The position numbers and the translations under genes are program-made. From Paenibacillus mellifer (GTDB lineage: Bacteria > Bacillota > Bacilli > Paenibacillales > Paenibacillaceae): DNA of 64,000 nt. Under the pieces are notes generated by a model that was not told the DNA's origin, searched no databases, and saw only the letters and a list, made by a program, of their open reading frames with translations. Shown piece after piece: positions 35,930 to 44,978 of the stretch. Position 1 is the first letter of the stretch; every line of letters begins with the position of its first letter. The stretch spans positions 62,001-126,000 of the forward strand of contig NZ_JALPRK010000015.1 of the NCBI RefSeq assembly GCF_023195895.1, written 5' to 3'.

Positions 35930-37471
35930 ATGGAACCAGTAATCTGGATCGTTCTCGTTGCAGCCGCTTTATTCTTTGGGTTCGTGATCGGGTATTTTAT
36001 TCGCAAGTCTCTTGCCGAAGCTAAAATTTCCAGTGCAGAGCACGCGGCCAGTCAAATCTTGGAGAATGCCAAGAAGGACGCGGAAGCACTGAAAAAGGAA
36101 ACGGTTCTGGAAGCTAAGGACGAAGTCCATAAGCTTAGAGCCGAAGCTGATAAAGACATTCGTGAACGTCGGAATGAAATACAACGACAAGAAAGACGAT
36201 TGTTGCAAAAAGAAGAGTCGCTGGATAAAAAATTAGAATCGCTTGAACGTAAAGAAGAGCAAGTGGTCAGCAAAGAGAAACGAATCGAAGAAACACAACA
36301 GCAAATCGACTTGATTTACAAGAGTCAGGTTCAGGAACTGGAGCGAATTTCCAACCTTACGATGGAAGATGCTCGTTCGATCATTTTGAACAACGTGGAG
36401 CAGGAAGTACGCCATGAAACCGCGCAGATGATTAAAGACATTGAACAGCAAGCGAAGGAAGAAGCGGACAAGAAATCCCGTGAGATCATTACGCTGGCCA
36501 TTCAACGTTGCGCTGCCGATCATGTGGCGGAGACGACGGTTTCCGTTGTAACGCTGCCGAACGAAGAGATGAAAGGGCGGATCATCGGCCGCGAAGGCCG
36601 GAATATCCGAGCGCTTGAAACTTTGACCGGGATCGATCTCATTATCGACGATACGCCGGAAGCGGTGATTCTGTCGGGCTTTGACCCGATTCGCCGCGAA
36701 ATTGCCCGGACCGCGCTAGAGAAGTTGGTGGCGGACGGACGGATTCATCCGGCACGAATCGAGGAAATGGTCGAGAAATCTCGTCGGGAAGTGGACGAAC
36801 GCATCCGCGAATACGGCGAACAAGCTACGTTCGAAGTGGGCGTGCATGCCCTGCATCCGGATTTGATCAAGATTTTGGGACGTCTCAAGTTCCGGACAAG
36901 CTACGGACAAAACGTACTGAAGCACTCGATGGAAGTCGCTTATCTGGCCGGTTTGATGGCTGGAGAGCTAGGCGAAGACATCGCTCTTGCCAAACGGGCA
37001 GGCTTGCTGCACGATATCGGTAAAGCGCTTGATCATGAAGTGGAAGGGTCTCATGTCGAAATCGGTGTGGAACTGGCGAAGAAGTATAAAGAACATCCGG
37101 TGGTTATTAACAGCATTGCCTCTCACCACGGCGATTGCGAAGCCACCTCTGTCATTGCCATGCTGGTTGGCGCAGCCGATGCTCTGTCGGCGGCAAGACC
37201 GGGCGCGCGTCGGGAAACACTCGAAACCTACATTCGTCGGTTGGAGAAGCTCGAGGAAATTTCCGAATCGTTCGAAGGCGTCGAGAAATCGTTCGCCATT
37301 CAGGCGGGCCGCGAGGTGCGCGTGATGGTGCAACCGGATAAGATCGACGATGCGGAAGCATTCCGCTTGGCGCGTGACATTACCAAGACGATTGAAAGTG
37401 AACTGGATTATCCGGGTCATATCAAAGTTACCGTCATCCGCGAGACGCGGGCGGTTGAATACGCCAAGTAA
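35930..37471 (+). CDS. rny: Ribonuclease Y
   Basis: Membrane-bound endoribonuclease that initiates mRNA turnover. 513 residues. The N-terminal membrane segment (residues 3-24) is followed by a long charged coiled coil (about 30-200), a KH domain with [15 protein letters not shown] and an HD domain with the [10 protein letters not shown] motif. ATG 35930 is set by GGGGAGGTGA just upstream; an in-frame ATG at 35879 has no site. ymdB follows, as in Bacillus. Confidence 0.96.
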   Translation: MEPVIWIVLVAAALFFGFVIGYFIRKSLAEAKISSAEHAASQILENAKKDAEALKKETVLEAKDEVHKLRAEADKDIRERRNEIQRQERRLLQKEESLDKKLESLERKEEQVVSKEKRIEETQQQIDLIYKSQVQELERISNLTMEDARSIILNNVEQEVRHETAQMIKDIEQQAKEEADKKSREIITLAIQRCAADHVAETTVSVVTLPNEEMKGRIIGREGRNIRALETLTGIDLIIDDTPEAVILSGFDPIRREIARTALEKLVADGRIHPARIEEMVEKSRREVDERIREYGEQATFEVGVHALHPDLIKILGRLKFRTSYGQNVLKHSMEVAYLAGLMAGELGEDIALAKRAGLLHDIGKALDHEVEGSHVEIGVELAKKYKEHPVVINSIASHHGDCEATSVIAMLVGAADALSAARPGARRETLETYIRRLEKLEEISESFEGVEKSFAIQAGREVRVMVQPDKIDDAEAFRLARDITKTIESELDYPGHIKVTVIRETRAVEYAK

Positions 37472-37482
37472 AGGTTATGCTG

Positions 37483-37511
37483 AAAAGTGGCCCCTCGCGG
37501 GCCGCTTTTTC
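37483..37511 (+). terminator. Terminator after rny
   Basis: AAAAG-GGCCC pairs with GGGCC-CTTTTT around a short loop. Confidence 0.75.
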
Positions 37512-37573
37512 ATTGCCTGGGCGTCCCCAAGCTCTTAAGGAGCTTAGGGTCAGATGCAGAGGAGGGAACCAGC

Positions 37574-38368
37574 ATTAAAGTTCTGTTTATCGGAGACATC
37601 GTCGGAAATACGGGGCGCAGAGCACTGAAAGCAACGTTGCCCCATTTAAAATCCAAATACAATCCTCATATCATCATCGCCAACGGGGAGAACGCAGCAG
37701 CAGGGCGGGGGATTAACGTCAACATCGCCAAAGAGTTTTTCGACCAAGGCGTACACGGCTTAACGATGGGTAACCACACGTGGGACAATAAAGAGATCTT
37801 CGACTTCATCGATGACGAGCCGCGGATGGTCCGGCCGGCTAACTTTCCGCCGGGAACGCCGGGTCAGGGGTTTACCGTGATCAAAGCAGGCGGTAAGGAG
37901 CTGGCCGTAATCAATTTGATGGGCCGTACTTTCCTGCCGGCGATCGACGATCCCTTCCGGGCAGCCGATGATATCGTCGGTCAGTTGTCCAAGAAACACA
38001 AGTGTATTCTGGTGGATTTCCATGCTGAAGCGACTTCTGAGAAAATCGCCATGGGTTGGCACCTCGACGGACGCGCCTCAATCGTGGTCGGGACGCATAC
38101 CCATGTGCAAAGCAACGATGACACGATCCTGCCGCAAGGAACGGCTTACTTGACCGATGCCGGCATGGTCGGCTCGCGTGAAGGCATCTTGGGCATGGAA
38201 CGCACGGCGGTTCTGCGCAAGTTCACAACTCAGCTCCCCGTCCGGTTTCAAGTCTGCGAGGGGAAATGGCATTTCCACGCCGTGCTCGTCGATATCGATG
38301 AATCCACAGGGAAAGCGCAGAAAATTCAAAAAATTCGATTGCTCGAAGACGAATGGTTGATGGATTAG
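37574..38368 (+). CDS. ymdB: YmdB family metallophosphoesterase (apparent ATT start)
   Basis: Phosphodiesterase active on cyclic nucleotides in B. subtilis, where it affects biofilm and motility choice. About 264 residues. Metal-binding motifs FIGDIVGNTGR, ANGENAAAG, MGNHTWDN, FHAEATSEK and GTHTHVQ are intact. The family starts at M-[KR]-[IV]-L-F-[IV]-G-D; here that first codon is ATT at 37574, preceded at normal distance by GAGGAGGG (37559-37566). No ATG, GTG or TTG lies near that site. The upstream in-frame GTG at 37487 falls inside the rny terminator. Confidence 0.88.
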   Translation: MKVLFIGDIVGNTGRRALKATLPHLKSKYNPHIIIANGENAAAGRGINVNIAKEFFDQGVHGLTMGNHTWDNKEIFDFIDDEPRMVRPANFPPGTPGQGFTVIKAGGKELAVINLMGRTFLPAIDDPFRAADDIVGQLSKKHKCILVDFHAEATSEKIAMGWHLDGRASIVVGTHTHVQSNDDTILPQGTAYLTDAGMVGSREGILGMERTAVLRKFTTQLPVRFQVCEGKWHFHAVLVDIDESTGKAQKIQKIRLLEDEWLMD

Positions 38369-38457
38369 GAAACCGTTAAAGCGATTGCACCTGATGCGGC
38401 GAAACGCCCGGAAGTCCCTAGGATCAAGGCCTCTCGAAACTTCTCCTCCGAGAAAAA

Positions 38458-38484
38458 GAAGGAATATCCCGGATTCTCACGAAT
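38458..38484 (+). promoter_or_regulatory. Candidate SigH promoter of spoVS
   Basis: GAAGGAATA (38458-38466), an 11-base spacer and CACGAAT (38478-38484) fit the SigH pattern RnAGGAwWW / RnnGAAT with one mismatch. spoVS is SigH-dependent in B. subtilis. Confidence 0.6.
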
Positions 38485-38533
38485 ATCTTCTAAGTAGTGG
38501 AATCCAACGAATATTCCCAGGGAGGTACTAACC

Positions 38534-38794
38534 ATGGAAGTATTAAAGGTTTCAGCAAAATCCAACCCCAACTCCGTTGCCGGCGCGTTGGCCGGCGTAC
38601 TCAGAGAACGTGGCGCTGCTGAACTTCAGGCCATTGGGGCGGGGGCTCTAAACCAAGCCATCAAAGCCGTAGCGATCGCCCGGGGATTCGTCGCGCCAAG
38701 CGGCGTGGACTTGATTTGCATTCCAGCCTTTACCGACATCGTGATCGATGGTGAGGATCGTACCGCTATCAAACTGATCGTAGAACCGAGATAA
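38534..38794 (+). CDS. spoVS: Stage V sporulation protein S
   Basis: Small Alba-fold-like protein needed for normal progression of sporulation. 86 residues, the family length, starting MEVLKVSAKSNPNSVAGAL, very strongly conserved across spore formers. GGAGGT precedes the ATG. It has its own SigH-type promoter and terminator. Confidence 0.97.
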   Translation: MEVLKVSAKSNPNSVAGALAGVLRERGAAELQAIGAGALNQAIKAVAIARGFVAPSGVDLICIPAFTDIVIDGEDRTAIKLIVEPR

Positions 38795-38812
38795 CGTTTT
38801 AATAGAGATGAC

Positions 38813-38842
38813 GCCTGTTTACATCCGTAGACAGGCTTTTTT
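38813..38842 (+). terminator. Terminator after spoVS
   Basis: GCCTGT / ACAGGC stem with a twelve-base loop and six T residues. Confidence 0.8.
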
Positions 38843-38886
38843 GTTTTTCTTGGCAAACTATGCGTAACGAAGAAGGAGGAAGGATC

Positions 38887-39840
38887 ATGACAAGACCGAT
38901 CATCGACTTTCATTGCGACGCCTTAAGCAAACTGCTGCTAGACCCCAAGTTGGATTTTTCGAAGGATCGTCGCCTGGATGTAAATTTACGTCGCTTGAAG
39001 AAGGGCGGGGTGAAGCTGCAAACGTTCGCGATTTTTCTGTCCCAGCGGCTTGGTCCCCCGAAAATGGAACATATCCTGGGACAAATCGATGTCTACCAAG
39101 AGCGTGTTCAACCTCTAGGTGTGCTTCCCGTGCAATCTGTGGAGGATCTGGATGCCCTGGAGCAAGGGGAGGCCGTTGGTGGGCTATTGTCGCTGGAGGG
39201 AGCGGACGGGCTGGAGGGCAACTTACATTATGTCCGCGTATGTTATGAGAAAGGCGTACGGCTTCTCGGACTAACCTGGAATTATGCCAACTGGGCCGCC
39301 GACGGGATCATGGAGCCGCGAAACGGCGGTTTTACGCCGGCCGGGCTGGAGTTGGTCCGATTATGCCACGAGCTTGGAATCATTTTGGATGTCTCGCATT
39401 TATCGGTTAAAGGATTTTGGGAGCTTCAACAGCTCGCAGAAGAAGCCGGTAAGCCATTTATCGCTTCACATTCAAACGCGTATGAGGTCTGCCCGCATGC
39501 CCGGAATCTTCGCGACGATCAGATCCAGGCGATCATCAAGCTAGGAGGGCGAATTGGAGTGACCTTCGTACCGTGGTTCGTCAAAGAGGGCCGGAGCGCA
39601 TCAAGCAAAGATTTGCTGCCGCATATCGAGCGAATCTGCTCATTAGGGGGAGGGGCAAATCTGATGTTCGGGTCTGACTTCGACGGGATCGAAACTCATT
39701 TAACTGATTTACGCCATTCGGGACATTACGCAAATTGGCAGGAATCCTTGCTGAAATATTATCCGGAAGAGCTTGTACGCGGATGGTTGTACGACAATGC
39801 AGCCGCGTTCCTGCGCGCTTGGTTGCCCTCTCACAAGTAA
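38887..39840 (+). CDS. Membrane (renal) dipeptidase family M19
   Basis: Zinc-dependent dipeptidase of the amidohydrolase fold. About 317 residues. Metal ligands are visible as the HxD of IDFHCD (about residue 8), the Glu of LLSLEGAD, and His residues in VSHLS and SHSNA. GSDFDG near the C-terminus is typical. AAGGAGGAAGG precedes the ATG at 38887. A dipeptidase of this family occurs near spoVS in other Bacilli. The natural substrate cannot be told from sequence. Confidence 0.9.
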   Translation: MTRPIIDFHCDALSKLLLDPKLDFSKDRRLDVNLRRLKKGGVKLQTFAIFLSQRLGPPKMEHILGQIDVYQERVQPLGVLPVQSVEDLDALEQGEAVGGLLSLEGADGLEGNLHYVRVCYEKGVRLLGLTWNYANWAADGIMEPRNGGFTPAGLELVRLCHELGIILDVSHLSVKGFWELQQLAEEAGKPFIASHSNAYEVCPHARNLRDDQIQAIIKLGGRIGVTFVPWFVKEGRSASSKDLLPHIERICSLGGGANLMFGSDFDGIETHLTDLRHSGHYANWQESLLKYYPEELVRGWLYDNAAAFLRAWLPSHK

Positions 39841-40066
39841 GCGCTTTAATTCATCCAATTGTGAGAACGAATTGATCGAAAACTACTATATGAAAAAAGG
39901 CTAGAAAACGCTTGCTTTTTACCAGGTTGAGACATAAAATTGACATGACTCTGAAACAGAATGTTCACAAACATCGGGCTGGAATGTGACCTCTTGCACG
40001 TTAACATTCGAACTTCATTATTATTCTATTTTTTCCATTGCGATACGATTAAAGGGGTGGGCGATC

Positions 40067-41842
40067 TTGATTAGTCAATTGTCTTGGAAGATCGGTGGTC
40101 AGCAGGGCGAGGGCGTTGAAAGTACGGACCGGATTTTTTCGACGGCTTTGAACCGGCTGGGATATTACTTGTACGGGTATCGGCATTTCTCCTCCCGTAT
40201 TAAAGGCGGTCATACGAATAACAAAATCCGGATAAGCACCAAGCCGATTCGCGCGATTTCCGACGACTTGGACATTTTAGTCGCTTTTGACCAAGAAAGT
40301 ATCGATTTGAATGCGCAGGAGCTGCGCGGCGGCGGGGTTATCGTGGCGGATGCCAAGTTTAACCCGACGGTGCCGGAGGGCGTGGATGCCCGTTTGTTCC
40401 CGGTGCCGATTACCAGTATTGCCGAAGAGCTTGGTACTTCGCTGATGAAGAACATGGTTGCTTCCGGTGCGTCCTGGGCGCTGCTCGGACTTCCGCTAGA
40501 AGTGTTCAATCAAGCGGTGGAAGAGGAATTTGGCCGTAAAGGTCCAGCGATTGTTGAGAAGAATATCGAAGCGGTTAAGCGGGGTGCGGATTTCGTGCTG
40601 GAACTCGCCGGAGGACCTCTGGACGAATTCAAGCTAGAACCGGCTGACGGCAAGCAAAAGCTCTTCATGATCGGTAACGACGCGATTGGCCTTGGTGCCG
40701 TAGTCGCAGGTTGCCGGATTATGAGTGCATACCCGATTACACCGGCTTCTGAAATTATGGAATATTTGATAAAGAAATTACCGAAATTTGGCGGTACCGT
40801 CGTACAAACCGAGGATGAAATCGCTGCGATTACGATGGCGATCGGATCGAGTTATGCAGGTGTTCGTACGATGACGGCATCGGCTGGGCCCGGCTTGTCT
40901 CTGATGATGGAAGCAATCGGTTTGGCCGGGATGACCGAAACGCCGGTTGTTATCATCGATACCCAACGCGGCGGTCCGAGTACAGGTTTGCCAACAAAGC
41001 AGGAGCAAAGCGACATCAATGCGTTGATCTACGGTACACACGGGGAAATTCCGAAGATCGTAATTGCACCAAGCTCCATTGAAGAATGTTTCTACGATAC
41101 CGTGGAGGCCTTCAACCTGGCTGAGAAATACCAAGTGCCTGTAATCGTGGCCACGGATTTGCAATTATCCCTTGGCAAGCAGTCTTGCGAAATGCTGGAT
41201 TACAGTAAGGTTTCGATTGATCGGGGTTATCTTGTGAAGGATATTCCAGATCGTGATGATTCGAGCATGTTTAACCGTTACGCCTTCACGGAGAATGGCA
41301 TTTCCCCTCGCGTATTGCCAGGTGAGAAGAACGGCATTCACCATGTGACCGGGGTTGAGCATGACGAATCCGGCCGGCCGTCGGAAAGTACGGTGAACCG
41401 GAAGAAAATGATGGATAAGCGGATGCGGAAGCTGGCCCAACTGGAAGTAACCAATCCGATTCACCTGCAAGCCCCGCATGCCGAACCGGATCTGCTGATC
41501 ATCGGCATGGGCTCTACGGGCGGTACGATTGATCAAGCTCGTGTGCACTTGTCCGAGGATGGCGTGAAGACGAATCACATGACGGTACGGTTGATGCATC
41601 CATTCCCAACGGAGCAAGTGCTGCCGGAAATCGCGAAGGCGAAGAAAGTGGTCGTTCTCGAGAACAATGCGACTGGCCAATTGGCGAATTTGATTAAACA
41701 AAACGTCGGCTATCATGACAAGATCGTGAACGTGCTGAAATATAACGGCAATCCGTTCCTTCCTTCGGAAGTCTACGAAGAATGCAAGAAGGCATCCGGG
41801 AATAAAGCGCAGGAGGAGTTGGTGAAAAATGGCAACGTTTAA
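40067..41842 (+). CDS. korA: 2-oxoacid:ferredoxin oxidoreductase, gamma-alpha subunit
   Basis: Larger subunit of a two-subunit 2-oxoacid (probably 2-oxoglutarate) ferredoxin oxidoreductase. 591 residues. The N-terminal gamma domain opens WKIGGQQGEGVES (residues 7-19). The alpha pyrimidine-binding domain includes SAYPITPASEIMEYL and VQTEDEIAAI, followed by domain II with IIGMGSTGGT. TTG start at 40067 behind AAAGGGGTGG. A weak promoter is possible (TTGCAC at 39994, TTATTA at 40018). The 3' end overlaps korB by 14 bases. No ferredoxin domain is present in this pair. Confidence 0.92.
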   Translation: MISQLSWKIGGQQGEGVESTDRIFSTALNRLGYYLYGYRHFSSRIKGGHTNNKIRISTKPIRAISDDLDILVAFDQESIDLNAQELRGGGVIVADAKFNPTVPEGVDARLFPVPITSIAEELGTSLMKNMVASGASWALLGLPLEVFNQAVEEEFGRKGPAIVEKNIEAVKRGADFVLELAGGPLDEFKLEPADGKQKLFMIGNDAIGLGAVVAGCRIMSAYPITPASEIMEYLIKKLPKFGGTVVQTEDEIAAITMAIGSSYAGVRTMTASAGPGLSLMMEAIGLAGMTETPVVIIDTQRGGPSTGLPTKQEQSDINALIYGTHGEIPKIVIAPSSIEECFYDTVEAFNLAEKYQVPVIVATDLQLSLGKQSCEMLDYSKVSIDRGYLVKDIPDRDDSSMFNRYAFTENGISPRVLPGEKNGIHHVTGVEHDESGRPSESTVNRKKMMDKRMRKLAQLEVTNPIHLQAPHAEPDLLIIGMGSTGGTIDQARVHLSEDGVKTNHMTVRLMHPFPTEQVLPEIAKAKKVVVLENNATGQLANLIKQNVGYHDKIVNVLKYNGNPFLPSEVYEECKKASGNKAQEELVKNGNV

Positions 41843-42695
41843 AGAGTTCCGTAACAACGTTAAACCTAACTGGTGTCCGGGCTGCGGCGATTTCTCCATT
41901 CAAGCCGCCATCCAACGCGCCGCGGCGAATGTGGGTCTTGAACCCGAGAACCTCGCCGTCATTTCCGGGATCGGTTGCTCCGGTCGGATTTCCGGATATA
42001 TTAATGCCTTCGGTCTGCACGGAATTCATGGTCGCGCATTGCCAATCGCTCAAGGCGTGAAGTTGGCCAACCGCGACTTGACGGTAATCGCATCCGGCGG
42101 AGACGGCGACGGCTTCGCGATTGGGATGGGCCATACGGTACACGCGATTCGCCGTAACGTTAACATCACCTACATCGTGATGGATAACCAGATTTATGGA
42201 TTAACCAAAGGGCAAACCTCTCCGCGCAGCGGCGAAGGTTTCAAGACGAAGAGTACGCCTGAAGGCTCGGTGGAATCAACCTTGTCGCCGCTCGAAATCG
42301 CGTTGGCGTCCGGCGCCACCTTCGTGGCTCAGTCGTTCTCCAGCGATCTGAAGCAGCTCACGTCCTTGATCGAACAAGGGATCCAACACGAAGGTTTCTC
42401 CTTGATCAACGTGTTCAGCCCATGCGTCACCTTTAACAAGGTGAATACGTACGATTGGTTCAAAGAGAATATCATCAATCTAGAGTCGATTCCGGATTAT
42501 GATCCAAGCAACCGGGCGATGGCCATGGCGAAGCTGATGGAGACGAACAGTATGATTACCGGATTGATCTATCAGAACAAAGCGAAGAAGAGCTACGAGG
42601 ATCTCGTACACGGCTTCAAGAAAGAACCGTTGGCTTATCAATCGCTGGCGTTGTCCGAAAGCGAGTTTGACAATCTTGTAGCAGAATTTAAATAA
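41829..42695 (+). CDS. korB: 2-oxoacid:ferredoxin oxidoreductase, beta subunit
   Basis: Thiamine-diphosphate and [4Fe-4S] subunit, partner of KorA. 288 residues. Cluster Cys in WCPGCGDFS (about 15-23) and GIGCSGR, the ThDP motif GGDGDGFAIG and MDNQIYGLTKGQ. It starts inside korA (ribosome binding site AGGAGG), so the subunits are produced together. A strong terminator follows. 2-oxoglutarate is the most likely substrate by family; branched 2-oxoacids are possible. Confidence 0.92.
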   Translation: MATFKEFRNNVKPNWCPGCGDFSIQAAIQRAAANVGLEPENLAVISGIGCSGRISGYINAFGLHGIHGRALPIAQGVKLANRDLTVIASGGDGDGFAIGMGHTVHAIRRNVNITYIVMDNQIYGLTKGQTSPRSGEGFKTKSTPEGSVESTLSPLEIALASGATFVAQSFSSDLKQLTSLIEQGIQHEGFSLINVFSPCVTFNKVNTYDWFKENIINLESIPDYDPSNRAMAMAKLMETNSMITGLIYQNKAKKSYEDLVHGFKKEPLAYQSLALSESEFDNLVAEFK

Positions 42696-42703
42696 TGCAG
42701 TTA

Positions 42704-42734
42704 AAGGCGTCCATTTCCGATGGACGTCTTTTCC
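42704..42734 (+). terminator. Terminator after korB
   Basis: AAGGCGTCCAT / ATGGACGTCTT around a five-base loop, followed by TTCC and a T run. One G-U pair. Confidence 0.85.
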
Positions 42735-42815
42735 TTTTTTTCGTCATTAGGTGTATAATGAGTAGCGATGTGAATCGTCATCGATATAGAGAATTTACGA
42801 GGAGTGTTTGTAGAC

Positions 42816-43388
42816 ATGAGTAAAACTGTACCAGTCGGCGTATCCGCGCGTCATATTCACTTGACGCAGGAGCATATTGAAATTTTGTTTGGACAAGGCT
42901 ATCAATTAACTGAATTCAAGCCGTTGTCGCAACCGGGACAATTTGCCGCAAATGAACAAGTGGCTGTCATCGGATCGAAGGGCCAGTTCGACAAAGTCCG
43001 TATCTTGGGCCCGGCTCGACCGGCTTCCCAACTGGAAATTTCCCGTACGGATTCCTTCACCATCGGCGTCAAAGCACCGGTACGCGAATCCGGTAACATT
43101 GAAGGCACACCAGGCATTAAAGTCGTTGGTCCTGCTGGTGAAATTGAACTGGAGCAAGGCGTAATCGTCGCTGCACGTCATATTCACTTTCACACTTCCG
43201 ATGCGGAGAAATGGGGCATCAAGGACAAGCAGCTGCTGAAAGTCCGCTTGGGCGGAGAACGCGGCTTGGTGCTTGAAAACGTCATCGCCCGCGTGTCCGA
43301 CAACTTTGCACTCGATATGCACATCGATACGGACGAAGCGAATGCGGCTGGCGCTAAAACAGGCGATACGGCTGAGATCATTGACTAA
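42816..43388 (+). CDS. pduL: PduL-type phosphate acyltransferase
   Basis: Exchanges CoA and phosphate on short acyl groups (acyl-CoA to acyl-phosphate). 190 residues. Two beta-barrel halves each carry a His pair used for zinc: SARHIHLT near residue 10 and AARHIHFH near residue 121. No shell protein or other microcompartment gene is nearby, so this looks like a free-standing housekeeping form. GAGGAG lies 11 bases before the ATG; a GTG at 42804 is an alternative. Next to korAB it could draw on their acyl-CoA product (inference). Confidence 0.88.
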   Translation: MSKTVPVGVSARHIHLTQEHIEILFGQGYQLTEFKPLSQPGQFAANEQVAVIGSKGQFDKVRILGPARPASQLEISRTDSFTIGVKAPVRESGNIEGTPGIKVVGPAGEIELEQGVIVAARHIHFHTSDAEKWGIKDKQLLKVRLGGERGLVLENVIARVSDNFALDMHIDTDEANAAGAKTGDTAEIID

Positions 43389-43412
43389 TCTGTAACAGCG
43401 ATCGAATAAACC

Positions 43413-43458
43413 AAGGGCTTGACCAACGGCTTTAGATGCCGGGGTCAAGCCCTTTTTG
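43413..43458. terminator. Terminator between convergent pduL and spoVAD
   Basis: A perfect 12-base stem AAGGGCTTGACC / GGTCAAGCCCTT with T residues on the right and A-rich sequence on the left. Likely serves both genes. Confidence 0.88.
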
Positions 43459-43470
43459 GCATGGAGTCTC

Positions 43471-44475
43471 CTACGCTTCAATGGATACCGCGTGGGCGAT
43501 ACAGGGGATGCTCTCCCCTTGTTGGAAGGAGAGGGGAGAGAGCAACGCTCCGGTAGCCACAACGAGGATTCGTTTTAACTCACCGCGCTTGATCCGGTTC
43601 AGCAGATGGCCGTAGGTGACGACCGCCGAGCAGGCGCAGCCGCTGGCACCGGCCTGGACTTGCTGCTTCTCGTAATCATAGATCATCATTCCGCAATCCT
43701 GATAGGTGGTTTGCTTGATCGGAATGTTGTGTCGGACGAACAAATCATTGGCGATGGCATAACCCACCTTGGACAAATCTCCGGTGACGATCAAGTCGTA
43801 GTAGGAGGGTTCGATTTGCAAATCGCGAAAATGGGCTTGAATCGTATCCACGGCCGCGGGAGCCATCGCCGCGCCCATATTAAACGGGTCGGTGATCCCC
43901 ATATCGATGACTTTGCCAATCGTGGCCGATGTGATCGATGGCCCGTCCCCTTCGGGAGACACCACCGCCGATCCCGAACCGGTCACCGTGAACTGGGCGG
44001 TTGGCGGCTTCTGCGAACCGTATTCCGTCGGGTAACGGAACTGCTTCTCCACACTGGCGTTATGGCTGCACGTTCCGGCGACGACGTATTTCGCGCCGCC
44101 CGAATTGACGACATAAGCAGCCATCGCCAACGTCTCCATGGAAGTCGAGCAGGCGCCGAACATGCCGATGTAAGGAATGCTGAGCGTCCGCGCCGCAAAA
44201 CTGTTGCTGATAATCTGGTTCATCAGATCACCGCCGAAATAGAACTGGATTTCCTCCTTGGTCAAGCCAGCATGTCTAATAGCCAGCTGCGCGGACTCCT
44301 CCAGCAGCGTCTTTTCGGCTTTTTCCCAGCTGTCTTGGCCCATATAGAGGTCAGCATGGATAATGTCGAAATCTTCAGCTAGCGGCCCTTGCCCTTCAAA
44401 CGGTCCGACAACGGTAGCCGTACTGATAATTTTAGGTTTGTTCTCAAATACCCAGCTTTGATGGCCTTTTAGCAT
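43471..44475 (-). CDS. spoVAD: Stage V sporulation protein AD
   Basis: Thiolase-fold, dipicolinic-acid-binding component of the SpoVA system for DPA uptake into and release from spores. 334 residues, beginning MLKGHQSWVFENKPKI. Contains GACSTSMETLAMAA around the thiolase-like cysteine and ASGCACSA near the C-terminus. The ATG at 44475 is one base after the spoVAC stop and behind GAGGAGG; the frame extends upstream inside spoVAC without need. Last gene of the minus-strand unit. No spoVAE reading frame follows before the terminator. Confidence 0.95.
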   Translation of the reverse strand: MLKGHQSWVFENKPKIISTATVVGPFEGQGPLAEDFDIIHADLYMGQDSWEKAEKTLLEESAQLAIRHAGLTKEEIQFYFGGDLMNQIISNSFAARTLSIPYIGMFGACSTSMETLAMAAYVVNSGGAKYVVAGTCSHNASVEKQFRYPTEYGSQKPPTAQFTVTGSGSAVVSPEGDGPSITSATIGKVIDMGITDPFNMGAAMAPAAVDTIQAHFRDLQIEPSYYDLIVTGDLSKVGYAIANDLFVRHNIPIKQTTYQDCGMMIYDYEKQQVQAGASGCACSAVVTYGHLLNRIKRGELKRILVVATGALLSPLSFQQGESIPCIAHAVSIEA

Positions 44476-44476
44476 C

Positions 44477-44965
44477 TTAGTGTCCTCCTCCGGCATACCC
44501 TGGGACAAAAACGGCATAAATTAACCCGATAATAAAAGCGGCTACCGTCCCAAAAACGATCACAGAGCCGGCTAATTGGAACATCCCCGCACCAACGCCA
44601 AGCACCAATCCTTCGGGACGATGTTCGATCGCCGTCGAGGCCATCGAGTTTGCAAATCCCGTCACAGGTACGGCCGTGCCGGCCCCGGCCCATTGCGCGA
44701 TTTTGTCATACACGCCAAAGCTCGTGAGCAGGACGGAAAGGATCACGAGGATGGCGACCGTCGGATTTGAGGCCTCTTTCTCACTCATGCCGGCAAAATG
44801 GATAAAGGCCTGTCGGATACATTCTCCAATCAGGCAAATCAGTCCGCCGACCATAAAGGCCCGCAGGCAATTGACGCCCACCGGACGCTTCGGCTCATGA
44901 GCATTTGCCAGCCTTTGATATTGCTGCTGCGTCGGGGTCAACTGCTTGTTTTTTTTCTTGGCCAT
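44477..44965 (-). CDS. spoVAC: Stage V sporulation protein AC
   Basis: Integral membrane channel component of the SpoVA system, mechanosensitive in B. subtilis. 162 residues with a Lys/Gln-rich cytoplasmic N-terminus and about four hydrophobic segments (LRAFMVGGLICLIGE; NPTVAILVILSVLLTSFGVY; the Gly-rich LVLGVGAGMFQLAG; AAFIIGLIYAVF). ATG 44965 follows AGGAGG by nine bases. It lies 13 bases after the DUF421 gene and one base before spoVAD. Confidence 0.94.
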   Translation of the reverse strand: MAKKKNKQLTPTQQQYQRLANAHEPKRPVGVNCLRAFMVGGLICLIGECIRQAFIHFAGMSEKEASNPTVAILVILSVLLTSFGVYDKIAQWAGAGTAVPVTGFANSMASTAIEHRPEGLVLGVGAGMFQLAGSVIVFGTVAAFIIGLIYAVFVPGYAGGGH

Positions 44966-44978
44966 GCTCCCCATCCTC

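Noticed and set aside
37487-37573. N-terminal extension of ymdB from GTG 37487
   Set aside because: The start would lie inside the rny terminator hairpin, and the extension has no counterpart in the family.
39836-39850. cre-like sequence TAAGCGCTTTA at the dipeptidase stop, upstream of korA
   Set aside because: Two mismatches to the catabolite-response consensus and far from a confident promoter.
43606-44382. 258-codon plus-strand ORF over spoVAD
   Set aside because: Antisense shadow of a clearly conserved gene.
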